A stretch of DNA of 64,000 bases, taken from Enterovirga rhinocerotis (GTDB lineage: Bacteria; Pseudomonadota; Alphaproteobacteria; Rhizobiales; Beijerinckiaceae). This document shows positions 45,895 to 55,822 of this stretch, in pieces. Location of the stretch: assembly GCF_004363955.1 (NCBI RefSeq), contig NZ_SNZR01000011.1, positions 1,488,001 to 1,552,000 on the forward strand, read 5' to 3'. A model generated the notes under the pieces. It did no database searches. It had not been told where the DNA came from and worked only from the letters and a program-made list of their open reading frames with translations. Within the stretch, counting starts at the first letter, position 1, and each line of letters starts with the position of its first letter. The translations under genes and the position numbers were made by a program.

Positions 45895-47652
45895 CTAGCT
45901 CGCGAGCGCCAGAGCCGCGTCTACGGCGAAGCCGCCGCCGTCGACGACGCTCGCTTCGAGCCCCGCAGCCCCGACGGCGATGTTCTCCGCGAAGAACCGG
46001 CAGAGCGCGATCCGCGCCGCCCCCGCCTCGTCCGCGCCCGCCGCGAGCGCGATCTCGGCGAGGAGCGTCCCGCCGGAGGCGAGGCCGAACAGGCGCAGAT
46101 ACGGCGTCGCGCCGGCAAGCGCCGCGGTCGGATCGTTCCCCGCGAGGGCGCGCTGCAGGAACGAGGTCGCCCGGTCCAGGCTCTCGACAGCGTCGCGCAG
46201 GCGCGCGGCGGTCATGCCGAAGACCTCGCCCTTGTTCATCAGCGCCCGCACGGTGGCCCGCATCGAGGCGATCTCGGCGCGCACGGCCTCGCCGCCGGCG
46301 AGGGGGAGCTTGCGGGTGACGAGGTCGATCGCCTGGATGCCGTTCGTGCCCTCGTAGATCGGTGCGATGCGGGAATCGCGCAGATGCTGGGCCGCGCCGG
46401 TCTCCTCGATGAAGCCCATGCCGCCATGGACCTGGATGCCGAGCGAGGCGACCTCGACCCCGATATCGGTCGAATAGGCCTTCGCGACGGGGGTCAGGAG
46501 GGCACCCTGGGCCGCGGCCCGCTCGCGCTCGGCGGGATCGCCGGCGAGGCGCGCCCGGTCGAGCGCGGCCGCCGTGCGGTAGCAGATCGCGCGCGAGGCC
46601 GCCGTCTGCGCCTTCATCGTGAGGAGCATGCGCCGGATGTCGGGATGCTCGATGATCGGGCTCATGCCCGGCCCCGAGGCGCCCGGCGCGCGGCCCTGCC
46701 GGCGCTCCTTCGCATAGGCGAGTGCGCCCTGATACGCGCGCTCGGCGATGGCGACGCCCTGGATGCCGACATTGAGCCGGGCGTTGTTCATCATCGTGAA
46801 CATGCAGGCGAGGCCGCGATTCTCCTCGCCGATCAGCCAGCCGGTGGCCCCGCCGTCGTCGCCGTAGGACATGGTGCAGGTGGGCGAGCCGTGGATGCCG
46901 AGCTTATGCTCGATCCCCGAGCAGCGCAGGTCGTTGCGGCTGCCGTCGGGCAGGATCTTCGGCACGAGGAAGAGCGAGATGCCGCGCGTCCCGGCCGGCG
47001 CATCCGGCAGGCGCGCGAGGACGAGATGGACGATGTTGTCCGTCAGATCGTGCTCGCCATAGGTGATGAAGATCTTCGTGCCCGTGATCAGATAGGTGCC
47101 GTCGCCGGCCCGTTCCGCCTTCGCGCGCAGGGCCGCGAGGTCGGAGCCCGCCTGAGGCTCGGTGAGGTTCATCGTCCCCATCCACTCGCCGGAGACGAGC
47201 TTGGCGAGATAGCGCTCCTTGAGCTCGTCCGAGCCGTGCTTCTCCAGCGCCTCGACGGCGCCGATCGTCAGCAGCGGGCCGAGGGAGAAGGCCATCGAGG
47301 CCGCGTTCCACATCTCGGTGCAGGCCACGGACACGACGAGCGGCAGGCCCTGGCCGCCGAATTCCTCAGGTCCCGGAAGAGCGTTCCAGCCGGCCTCAGC
47401 CCAGGCCTTGTAGGCCTCGCGATGTGCGGCAGGCAGCGTCACGACGCCGTTTTCGAGGGGCGTGCCGGCCGCATCCCCGGGACGATTCAGCGGTGCGATG
47501 ACGTCGCCGGCGAAGCGCGCGGCCTCCTCGAGCACGGCCGTCACATCCTCGACGGTCAGATCGCCATAGAGGCCGTCCGCGACGGCGCGCTCGAGCCCGG
47601 CGGCGGCCTTGAGGGTCGCGGCCATTTCCTCCACGGGAGCGGCATAGGTCAT
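45895..47652 (-). CDS. Acyl-CoA dehydrogenase, long form with extra C-terminal domain
   Basis: A 585-aa FAD enzyme that forms the trans-2,3 double bond of acyl-CoA. Landmarks: GTMNLTEPQAGSDLAALR near residue 160, GVQIHGGMGFIEETGAAQHLRD-type block (read in parts near 410-430) and the catalytic Glu in IYEGTNGIQAIDLVTRK. An added C-terminal domain (about 460-585) sets it with DmdC/AcdA-like enzymes, including 3-methylthiopropanoyl-CoA dehydrogenases; that activity is only a possibility here. It is divergent from the Sua5 gene. Confidence 0.92.
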   Translation of the reverse strand: MTYAAPVEEMAATLKAAAGLERAVADGLYGDLTVEDVTAVLEEAARFAGDVIAPLNRPGDAAGTPLENGVVTLPAAHREAYKAWAEAGWNALPGPEEFGGQGLPLVVSVACTEMWNAASMAFSLGPLLTIGAVEALEKHGSDELKERYLAKLVSGEWMGTMNLTEPQAGSDLAALRAKAERAGDGTYLITGTKIFITYGEHDLTDNIVHLVLARLPDAPAGTRGISLFLVPKILPDGSRNDLRCSGIEHKLGIHGSPTCTMSYGDDGGATGWLIGEENRGLACMFTMMNNARLNVGIQGVAIAERAYQGALAYAKERRQGRAPGASGPGMSPIIEHPDIRRMLLTMKAQTAASRAICYRTAAALDRARLAGDPAERERAAAQGALLTPVAKAYSTDIGVEVASLGIQVHGGMGFIEETGAAQHLRDSRIAPIYEGTNGIQAIDLVTRKLPLAGGEAVRAEIASMRATVRALMNKGEVFGMTAARLRDAVESLDRATSFLQRALAGNDPTAALAGATPYLRLFGLASGGTLLAEIALAAGADEAGAARIALCRFFAENIAVGAAGLEASVVDGGGFAVDAALALAS

Positions 47653-47749
47653 GAGCGTCTCCGACGATTGACGGGGCGGCCCCCCTCCCCTAGCCGCCCG
47701 GAGGAGGCATGGCGAGGGCCGTGCGCGGCCGGATCAATGTGCCTTGAAC

Positions 47750-48736
47750 ATGACGCCGTCAACGCAGGCTGACACGGGGCGTCTCGCGCCGGACGAGGCG
47801 GGGATCGCGCAGGCCGCTTCGCGCCTCGCGGCGGGCGGGCTCGTCGCCTTCCCGACCGAGACGGTCTACGGCCTCGGCGCGGACGGCCGCGACGGGCGGG
47901 CCGTCGCCGCGCTCTACGCCGCGAAGGGCCGACCCTCCTTCAACCCGCTCATCGCCCATGTCGCCGGGATGGATGCGGCGCGCGCCGAAGGGGTCTTCGC
48001 GCCCGTGGCCATGCGCCTCGCCGAGGCCTTCTGGCCGGGGCCCCTCACCCTCGTCGTTCCGCGCCAGGCGGACGGGACGGTCTGCGACCTCGCCCGTGCC
48101 GGCCTCGACAGCGTCGGCTTGCGGATGCCGTCCCATCCCGTGGCCCGCGACCTTCTCCGGCGCGCCGGCTTCCCCGTCGTCGCTCCCTCCGCCAACCTCT
48201 CGGGCCGGATCAGCCCGACCTCGCCCGAGGACGTGCTCGCCGATCTCGACGGCATCATCGATGCGGTGGTGATGGGCGGGCGGACGGAGGTCGGCGTCGA
48301 ATCGACCATCGTCGCCATCCTCGACGGCGAGCCGTCCCTGCTCCGGCCGGGCGGCGTGCCGCGCGAGGCGATCGAGGCGTTGCTCGGCCGCCCCCTCGCC
48401 TCGGGCCGGGACGCAGGCGAGACGCCGATCGCGCCCGGCGCGCTCCTGTCCCATTACGCGCCCCGCGCGACGGTGCGGCTCGAAGCGAAGGTCATCCGGC
48501 CGGGCGAAGCGGCGCTTCTGTTCGGATCCGTCCCCCCTGCCGGCCTCGAGGTCGCCGCAGCGTCGCGCGATCTCAGCCCGGGCGGCGACCTCGCGGAAGC
48601 CGCCGCCAACCTCTTCGGCCATCTGCGCGCCCTCGACGCCTCCGGCGCCACGTCGATCGCCGTGGTGCCGATCCCCGACCACGGCCTCGGCGAAGCGATC
48701 AACGATCGCCTCAGGCGGGCGGCGGCCGAGCGATGA
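47750..48736 (+). CDS. L-threonylcarbamoyladenylate synthase (Sua5/YwlC type)
   Basis: A 328-aa enzyme that makes threonylcarbamoyl-AMP for t6A37 of tRNAs. The YrdC domain (about 15-210) has VAFPTETVYGLGAD, KGRPSFNPLIAHV and APSANLSGRISPT. The C-terminal Sua5 domain (about 215-328) is present with SHYAPRATVRL. This makes it the two-domain form. ATG 47750 is used; TTG 47744 is in frame just upstream. Confidence 0.95.
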   Translation: MTPSTQADTGRLAPDEAGIAQAASRLAAGGLVAFPTETVYGLGADGRDGRAVAALYAAKGRPSFNPLIAHVAGMDAARAEGVFAPVAMRLAEAFWPGPLTLVVPRQADGTVCDLARAGLDSVGLRMPSHPVARDLLRRAGFPVVAPSANLSGRISPTSPEDVLADLDGIIDAVVMGGRTEVGVESTIVAILDGEPSLLRPGGVPREAIEALLGRPLASGRDAGETPIAPGALLSHYAPRATVRLEAKVIRPGEAALLFGSVPPAGLEVAAASRDLSPGGDLAEAAANLFGHLRALDASGATSIAVVPIPDHGLGEAINDRLRRAAAER

Positions 48737-48826
48737 CGGCGTCGCGACCGCATCCACGCCGCAGCGACGGCGCGGCGAGCGTCTCCCTCTTGGGCGCGGG
48801 CGTGACAGATCGCGGTCGCCGCCTGG

Positions 48827-49001
48827 CCCAACCCTCCCCCCGCGCAGCGGCGGGGAGGGCGGACCCGCGCGGAGCGCGAGCCGGGTTGGGGGCGGCTCAA
48901 CCTGCCGAGAGGTCCGAGCATTCACGTCGAGATCCCCCCGCCCCGGTCCTCCGCTTCGCTCCGGCTCGGCCCCCCCCGCCGCTTCGCGGGGGGAGGGTTG
49001 G
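48827..49001. repeat. Palindromic repeat, family 2, in a 338-nt gene-free stretch
   Basis: Between 48737 and 49074 no gene is seen. A left block at 48827-48890 (CCCAACCCTCCCCCCGCGCA start) and an inverted block ending GGGGGAGGGTTGG near 49001 can pair over the C/G-rich arms. Each block holds its own small hairpin (for example GCCGCTTCGCGG). It differs from family 1. Confidence 0.75.
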
Positions 49002-49074
49002 CGCGGCGGCACCGGCGGGGAGCCACCCGGCCCGCGCGCTCGCCTCACCGCATCCGCAGCGCTGACCGCCGGGC

Positions 49075-49933
49075 ATGGACGCCGTCGTTCTCTCGCTGGT
49101 CGCGGGGTTCCTCATCGCGCTCGGCCATGTGCTGGCCCGCTTCGGCCTCGGCACCCTGACGCCTCTGCGCGGCGCCGGGATCAGCGTGCCGAGCGCGGCG
49201 CTGTGCTTTCTCCTGCTCTCGCCTGTCTTCATGGATGTCGGCCTGTGGAACTGGCGCGTCCTGCCGATCTTCGTCGCGGTGGGCTGCGTCTTCCCGGCCG
49301 TGGTGACGCTGCTCAACTTCGAATCGAACCGCCGGGTCGGGCCGTCCCTGACCGCTGCCCTCACCAATTTCACGCCGGTCTTCGCCGTGCTCGGCGCGGT
49401 CGTCGTCCTCGGCGAGGTTCCGCGCGCCCATCAGGTGCTGGCCCTCGCCGTCATCCTCGCCGGCATGGCGCTCCTGCTCTGGAAGCCGGAACGGCTCCTC
49501 GGCACCCTCCCCCTCCTCGCCATCGCCGTCCCGATCGGAGCCGGCGCCCTGCGGGGCGCGACGCAGGCGGCGGTGAAATACGGCCAGCTCTCCTGGCCCG
49601 ACCCCTATGCCTCGACCATGATCGGCTACGTCGCCTCGGCCGTGGTCATCCTCGCCGTGAAGGCGGCCCTGGAGAAGGGGTTCCGGCCGCCGCCGCGCGA
49701 GCGGGGCACGCTGTGGTTCATGGCTGCCGGCCTCGTCAACGGCAATCTCCGTCCTCGCGATCTACGCCGCCCTCGCCCGCGGCCCGATGGCGCTCGTGGC
49801 GCCTCTCGTCGCCAGCTATCCGCTCTTCGCGGTGATCCTCAGCCGGATCGTCATCGGCACGACCGTCGATCTGCGCGGCTGCATCGGCATCGCGATCACG
49901 ATCGCCGGTATCGGCCTGCTGCTGGCGTTCTGA
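49075..49933 (+). pseudogene. EamA/DMT-type transporter, frameshifted near the C-terminus
   Basis: The first frame (49075 to about 49740) gives about 220 residues with seven membrane helices and DMT features (NFTPVFAVLGAVVVLGE). At about 49738-49743 it loses the pattern; the next frame (from 49742) continues the fold as AISVLAIYAALARGPMALVA and ends at TGA 49933 after IAGIGLLLAF. A one-base excess or two-base loss would join them. The upper frame otherwise runs into the repeats. It may be a real pseudogene or an assembly error; the join restores a normal ten-helix transporter of about 285 aa. Confidence 0.75.
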
Positions 49934-49954
49934 GGGGGCCGGCCAGGCCCCGAA

Positions 49955-50165
49955 CCCCCACCCTCCCCTGGAGGGGGAGGGTCGCCGGCGAAGCCGGCGG
50001 GGTGGGGTGAAACCCACCTCTCCCCTGGAGGGGGAGGGTCGCCGGCGAAGCCGGCGGGGTGGGGTGAAACCCACCTCTCCCCATCGTCGGCGTCTCCGGA
50101 GCGGGACCCGGGCATCACCCCCACCCCGGACCTCCGGTCCGACCCTCCCCCTCCAGGGGAGGGTG
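49955..50165. repeat. 57-bp tandem repeat plus inverted arm, family 3
   Basis: A 57-nt unit starting CTCCCCTGGAGGGGGAGGGT is found at 49963 and again at 50020, differing little, with a third partial start near 50077. An inverted partner (50116-50165, ending CTCCAGGGGAGGGTG) lies before the cdsA-like stop. Each unit folds on itself (GCCGGCGAAGCCGGC). No gene is seen here. Confidence 0.85.
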
Positions 50166-50173
50166 AAGGCCCC

Positions 50174-51118
50174 CTACGGGGTGAACCAGTACCGCGTCAG
50201 GTGGAAGAAGACCGGCGCGGCGAAGCACACCGAATCCAGCCGGTCGAGCACGCCGCCATGGCCCTCGATGGCCGTGCCCCAGTCCTTGACACCCATCGAG
50301 CGCTTGGCGGCCGAGAGGACGAGGCCGCCGAAGAAGCCCATGATCGCGATCACGGCCGAGAGCCCCATCGCCTGGAGCGGCGTGAAGGGCGTCAGCCCAT
50401 AGAGCGCGGTGCCGATGGCGACCGCGGCCGCGACGCCGCCCGCGAGCCCCTCGACGGTCTTGGACGGGCTCACCCGGGGCGCGACCTTCGTGCGGCCGAA
50501 CAGCTTGCCGAACACGTATTGCATCACGTCCGAGAGCTGCACCACGACGATCAGGTACACGAGGAGCAGCGGCGTGCGGCCCTCGTAGCCCGGGATCGGC
50601 AGGAGGAGCAGGGCCGGCGCGTGGCTGATGCAATAGACGGCCAGCATCACGCCCCATTGGATCCGCGCCATCCGCAGCACGTAATCCTCCGTGTCGCCGC
50701 GGACGACGCCGAGGATCGGCAGCAGGAGATAGGCGTAGACCGGGATCAGGACCGAGAAGAGCCCGTACCAGTCCCACCCGATCAGCACATATTGCGCCGG
50801 CAGGAACACGTAGAAGGCGGCGAGGAGCGGCCAGTGGTCGGCCGGCTTCGTCGGCGTCAGCGAGAGGAACTCGCGCAGCGCGAAAAAGGACAGGAGGCCG
50901 AACAGGAGGATCGTCGCCGTCCAGCCGAGCGCGAGCGCGCCCGCCAGCACCGCCACCATCACCCACCAGGCGCGGATGCGGGCGTTCAGGTTCTCGACCG
51001 TCGCGCGGCTCGCCGCATCGGCCGCCCGGCGCGCGAGGACCCAGCCGATGAGCGAGGCGACGGCCAGGAAGGCGAGGATGCCGCCGACGAGCAGCAGAAA
51101 CGAGCGGTCGTGGATCAC
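50174..51118 (-). CDS. CdsA-like phosphatidate cytidylyltransferase
   Basis: A 314-aa polytopic membrane enzyme (about eight helices) that would form CDP-diacylglycerol from phosphatidate and CTP. The C-terminal CdsA signature is visible as SPSKTVEGLAGG near residue 215 and SMGVKDWGTAIEGHGGVLDR near 275. The start is GTG at 51118 overlapping the PlsC stop (GTGA). It ends a three-gene lipid module. Because it sits with a CDP-alcohol transferase and acyltransferase rather than in the usual frr-uppS-cdsA group, it may be a specialised second CdsA rather than the main one. Confidence 0.88.
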   Translation of the reverse strand: MIHDRSFLLLVGGILAFLAVASLIGWVLARRAADAASRATVENLNARIRAWWVMVAVLAGALALGWTATILLFGLLSFFALREFLSLTPTKPADHWPLLAAFYVFLPAQYVLIGWDWYGLFSVLIPVYAYLLLPILGVVRGDTEDYVLRMARIQWGVMLAVYCISHAPALLLLPIPGYEGRTPLLLVYLIVVVQLSDVMQYVFGKLFGRTKVAPRVSPSKTVEGLAGGVAAAVAIGTALYGLTPFTPLQAMGLSAVIAIMGFFGGLVLSAAKRSMGVKDWGTAIEGHGGVLDRLDSVCFAAPVFFHLTRYWFTP

Positions 51119-51714
51119 GCGGCGAGATCCACGACGGCCTGCCGGGCCCGCTCGAGGAAAGCCGATCTGTCCTCGTCCGGGCGCAGGCCGATCGGCGAGC
51201 CGAACCGGGCCGTGCAGGCGATGGGAGCGGGGATCAGCGCGCCCTTGGGGAAGGCGCGGGAGAGGTTCTCGAGATAGACGGGGATCAATTCGACGTCCCG
51301 ATGCGCGGCGGCGAGGTTGTAGAGCCCGGCCTTGAAGGGGCCGGGCAGGCGCTCGGTCCGCCGCGTGCCCTCCGGGAAGATGATCAGCGAGCGGCCGAGA
51401 TCCAGCGCGTCGTGGAGGGGGCGGAGCACGTCCTCCTTCGGGCCCTGGCCGCTGCGGTCGATCAGGATCGAGTTCAGGACGTCGACGCCGATATGCCGGC
51501 GCAGCCGACCCGTTCCCCAATAGTCGCGCGCCGCGACCGGATGCGTCGTCGCCCGCAGCGCGTCCGGCAGGGCGAACCAGAGCACGATCGTGTCGAGATG
51601 GCTGCCGTGATTGGCGAAATAGATGCGCTGCCGCATCGTCGGGCGCGATCCGATCCAGCGTGGATGACCGCCGACCAGAAACCGCGTCAGCCCCAGCAGG
51701 ACGGGTCCGATCAA
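51115..51714 (-). CDS. PlsC-like 1-acylglycerol-3-phosphate acyltransferase
   Basis: A 199-aa membrane acyltransferase. The catalytic NHGSHLD (H-x4-D) lies near residue 36 and FPEGTRRTERL near residue 115; the latter holds the phosphate-binding EGTR. The start is TTG at 51714 on the stop of the CDP-alcohol transferase (TTGA), preceded by AGGA. It ends on the GTGA that begins the CdsA gene. It would acylate lysophosphatidate-like acceptors, which then serve the CdsA partner. Confidence 0.85.
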   Translation of the reverse strand: MIGPVLLGLTRFLVGGHPRWIGSRPTMRQRIYFANHGSHLDTIVLWFALPDALRATTHPVAARDYWGTGRLRRHIGVDVLNSILIDRSGQGPKEDVLRPLHDALDLGRSLIIFPEGTRRTERLPGPFKAGLYNLAAAHRDVELIPVYLENLSRAFPKGALIPAPIACTARFGSPIGLRPDEDRSAFLERARQAVVDLAA

Positions 51715-52346
51715 GGCCTGTCCTCGAGCAGCGCCGCGATGGCGAGGGCGCGGATGATGCAGGTCAGGACCGATCCGACGAGGATGATCCACAGGGCGGC
51801 TTCGAGGGCATAGTCGGCCCGCCACCACGCCTCGACCGGCGCGAGCAGGCAGGCGAGCGTCATCACGGCCATCCGGTGCTGCTTGGCCATCGGGCCGCGG
51901 AAATCGTGGCCGAGGCCCAGAGCGGCGCCGGAGACGCGGATATAGGCCGTCAACGCCGCCGCCAAAGCGCCCGCCCAGCCGAGCCAGGCCTCACCCGCCG
52001 CATATCCGAGCGCCACGATGAGGAGGCTGTCGGCGATCCGGTCCGGAAACTCGTTGAACAGCGGCCCGACCTTCGACGCCCGTCCGCCCTCCACGGCGAC
52101 GAGGCCGTCCATCAGGTTGCAGACGAGCCGGAGCTGGACGAGGATCGCCGCCGCGAGGAAGAGCCAGGGCCGCGTGGGGGCCTCGATCAGCGCCCAGGCC
52201 CCGAGGCCGGCGAAGACGACCGACAGCACCGAGATCTGGTTCGGCGTCACGCGCGTCGCGAGAAGCCACCGAAGCAGCCCCTTCGTCCATCGCGCCCGCC
52301 GGGCGGCGATGGGGCGACGATCAGTATCAACCATGGTCCCTCGCAT
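51711..52346 (-). CDS. CDP-alcohol phosphatidyltransferase family protein (YnbA-like)
   Basis: A 211-aa membrane protein with about six helices. The family motif is present but altered: NLMDGLVAVEGG and FNEFPDRIADS give N/D/G...A-V...N...D where the usual motif is D-x2-D-G-x2-A-R-x8-G-x3-D-x3-D. Two of the four Asp are Asn and the Arg is Val. Asp2 and Asp4 remain. E. coli YnbA-type proteins have a similarly drifted motif as I recall it, so it may act on an unusual alcohol. It starts the coupled lipid module. ATG 52346 or the ATG 4 codons later are both possible. Confidence 0.82.
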   Translation of the reverse strand: MRGTMVDTDRRPIAARRARWTKGLLRWLLATRVTPNQISVLSVVFAGLGAWALIEAPTRPWLFLAAAILVQLRLVCNLMDGLVAVEGGRASKVGPLFNEFPDRIADSLLIVALGYAAGEAWLGWAGALAAALTAYIRVSGAALGLGHDFRGPMAKQHRMAVMTLACLLAPVEAWWRADYALEAALWIILVGSVLTCIIRALAIAALLEDRP

Positions 52347-52526
52347 CGAGGAACGTTGCTAGGGCCGATACGTTTCGCGCCAATGTCGCGTCCGTTTCGC
52401 CCCGTACTCGGCGGCCGCCGCGACGGCACGGAGAGCGAGAGGCGCTTTGGGCGCGACGTGCATGCGGCGAGGATGCCGGCAGCAAGCCGGCGTTTCAGGA
52501 TGTATTCCTGCCAATTGAGCCAACGC
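52347..52526. other. Intergenic stretch without a recognised gene
   Basis: It holds the promoter side of the lipid module. A short perfect hairpin (GCCGGCAGCAAGCCGGC near 52478) and an AT-richer tail lie just before a palindromic repeat. Several frames stay open but none has a conserved pattern. Confidence 0.5.
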
Positions 52527-52527
52527 C

Positions 52528-52709
52528 CCTTCTCCCCTTGCGGGAGAAGGTGGCAGCGTGGAGCGCTGACGGATGAGGGGTGCGCGCGCCGAGAAAGCAG
52601 CATCCCGTGATCCGTGCCCGCGCTCCAATCAGGTTGGCGAAGCCGAGACGGCGCAACCCCTCATCCGACCCGGCTCCGCCGGGCCACCTTCTCCCGCAAG
52701 GGGAGAAGG
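52528..52709. repeat. Palindromic repeat, family 1 (complete copy)
   Basis: Left half 52528-52579, loop of about 75 nt, inverted right half 52657-52709. It is the first element of the repeat islet that runs to 54216. Confidence 0.85.
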
Positions 52710-52828
52710 ATTCAGCGTCGGCGAAAGCTGCCTTGATCCCTGACCCAGAACGTCGACGCTACGCCCCTTCTCCCCTTGCGGGAGAAGGTGGCCTTCGCGT
52801 CAGCAAAGGTCGGATGAGGGGTGCGCCG
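52657..52828. repeat. Composite unit 1: right half, spacer, left half
   Basis: A 172-bp segment (right half of a family 1 repeat, a 55-nt spacer, then a left half) is almost identical to 54044-54216. They differ by a few bases and one indel. Its end overlaps the 3' end of the DUF559 gene. Confidence 0.85.
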
Positions 52829-53183
52829 CGAGAGTTTTCAGGATCGCCGCCAAGACGAGGTCGGCTCCCCCGCCCAGCAAAAGGTCGTTCGAAAACCGGA
52901 GCACCCGAAAACCCTCGTCCCGAAACCAGCGGTCACGCGCTTCATCATGCGCCCGCTGCTCCGGTTGGTCATGCGGCGCACCATCGAGCTCGACGATGAG
53001 CCGCGCCTCGAAGCAGACGAAATCCGCGACGTATCGGCCGATCGGGCATTGCCGTCGGAACTTGAGCGCCGAGAAGCGTCGGTCACGAAGCGCGCGCCAG
53101 AGCATCTCCTCGGCGCGGGTCGGAATGCCCCGCCCGCTTCGGGCGAGGCGGCGCGTGCTCAGACGGATGGGCCGATGCGACAT
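52800..53183 (-). CDS. DUF559 endonuclease-like protein
   Basis: A 127-aa protein with the Vsr/PD-(D/E)xK-like DUF559 domain. Residues: RAEEMLWRALRDRRFSALKF, GRYVADFVCFEARLIVELDG (Asp and Glu of the probable metal site), GAPHDQPEQRAHDEARDRWF and FRVLRFSNDLLL. Such proteins are widespread in Rhizobiales, often next to repeats, but no activity has been established that I know of. Its last residues (AHPSSDLC) are encoded by the palindromic repeat, which also gives the stop codon, while the start lies 2 nt from another repeat unit. It is thus bounded by repeats on both sides. Confidence 0.85.
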   Translation of the reverse strand: MSHRPIRLSTRRLARSGRGIPTRAEEMLWRALRDRRFSALKFRRQCPIGRYVADFVCFEARLIVELDGAPHDQPEQRAHDEARDRWFRDEGFRVLRFSNDLLLGGGADLVLAAILKTLAAHPSSDLC

Positions 53184-53185
53184 GA

Positions 53186-53350
53186 CCCCTCATCCGACCC
53201 GGCTTCGCCGGGCCACCTTCTCCCGCAAGGGGAGAAGGGATCCAACGTCGAGCATCCGGCAAGGAAATCAAGGCCGCCTTTCGCAGGCCCTTCCTTCTCC
53301 TCTTGCGGGAGAAGGTGGCAGCGCGGAGCGCTGACGGATGAGGGGTGCGC
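53186..53350. repeat. Composite unit 2: right half, spacer, left half
   Basis: Same order as unit 1 (right half 53186-53239, spacer, left half 53293-53345) but with a diverged spacer. The left half has a T in the CTCCTCTTGCGGG arm. It abuts the DUF559 start codon. Confidence 0.8.
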
Positions 53351-53508
53351 AGCAATGTGGTCTGCATCCGCTCCACAATGCATTCGACGTCGTGCTCTCG
53401 TCTGTCCACAATCACCTCGGCCCCTTTGAAGAGCCTGCACGAAGCCTGCACGCCGTCTGACGGTTGAGCGATTAGGGAAAGGGACCTCAACAGGCGTCCG
53501 AGACGAAA

Positions 53509-54033
53509 ATGTTCAGGAAGATTGCAATCGCGACAGCGGCCTATCTCGTCTGCTCGCTCGCACTCTATGGCTGCAATTCCCCGGTCAGTTTCGTTGTTTT
53601 CAGCAAATCCACCCGGATCGGATTGCCCTACTGGAAGGAAATTTCGGTCTTCATCGTCGTGCTCGTCGGGTTGGCAGTGCTCATTCCACCGAGGCAGAAC
53701 TTCATACCCTTCAGCGTGCGGCTTCCCGTGTTCGCCGTCCTCGCACTCCTGCTCCCGACCGTGATCATTGGAGCCTATGCCGACTGGACCCGCACCGAAT
53801 TGATCCGACAGTTCGAGGCGGATCACCTCATCGAGCACTCGTTTTTTCGTTCGATCCGCGAGGCGCCGGCCGACATCGTTCAGTTCTACCTGCACGCCGC
53901 GGCATTGAAGAACTGCGTTCCCTACGCCTGGAGCTACCGCGAGATGGCCTTCTACGAGTTGCGCCCGGGCGTGGCGATCAACGTCCTGCCGCAGGGGTGG
54001 CTCAAAATGTGCGGCATCGGCGCCCGCCCCTGA
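53509..54033 (+). CDS. Hypothetical membrane protein, lower GC
   Basis: A 174-aa protein with three hydrophobic segments (about residues 5-22, 44-62, 68-92) and a soluble C-terminal half with KNCVPYAWSYREMAF. The LALYGC near residue 22 is a poor lipobox, so it may be anchored by helices instead. Base composition is visibly lower in G+C than the neighbours (about 57% by eye against about 70%), which suggests recent transfer. Flanked on both sides by composite repeat units. No family recognised. Confidence 0.65.
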   Translation: MFRKIAIATAAYLVCSLALYGCNSPVSFVVFSKSTRIGLPYWKEISVFIVVLVGLAVLIPPRQNFIPFSVRLPVFAVLALLLPTVIIGAYADWTRTELIRQFEADHLIEHSFFRSIREAPADIVQFYLHAAALKNCVPYAWSYREMAFYELRPGVAINVLPQGWLKMCGIGARP

Positions 54034-54043
54034 TGCGGCATGA

Positions 54044-54216
54044 CCCCTCATCCGACCCGGCTCCGCCGGGCCACCTTCTCCCGCAAGGGGAGAAGAGATC
54101 CAGCGTCGGCGAAAGCTGCCTTGATCCCTGACCCAGAACGTCGACGCTACGCCCCTTCTCCCCTTGCGGGAGAAGGTGGCCTTCGCGTCAGCGAAGGTCG
54201 GATGAGGGGTGCGCCG
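54044..54216. repeat. Composite unit 3: right half, spacer, left half
   Basis: A 173-bp near-copy of unit 1 (52657-52828), including the same spacer (GAAAGCTGCCTTGATCCCTG). The sequence just before it, GATGCGGCATGA, also matches the sequence before unit 2 (GATGCGACATGA). It ends 10 nt before the pccB stop. Confidence 0.88.
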
Positions 54217-54225
54217 TGACGCCCC

Positions 54226-55752
<1,527 letters not shown>

Positions 55753-55822
55753 GGCGGTTCCGTCAGTCCCTTTCCCGTCGCCTAGCACGACGGGGCGGCG
55801 GGGCAAACGACCTGGACGCGCC

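Noticed and set aside
45895-47652. Assigning the acyl-CoA dehydrogenase as DmdC
   Set aside because: The long form fits, but no dmdA, dmdB or dmdD is adjacent, so substrate cannot be stated.
49955-50085. Possible CRISPR array
   Set aside because: The units are tandem without unique spacers, internally palindromic over their length, and no cas gene is near.
52247-52628. Open frames on both strands across the 5' side of the lipid module
   Set aside because: They run through the palindromic repeat and lack any conserved pattern.
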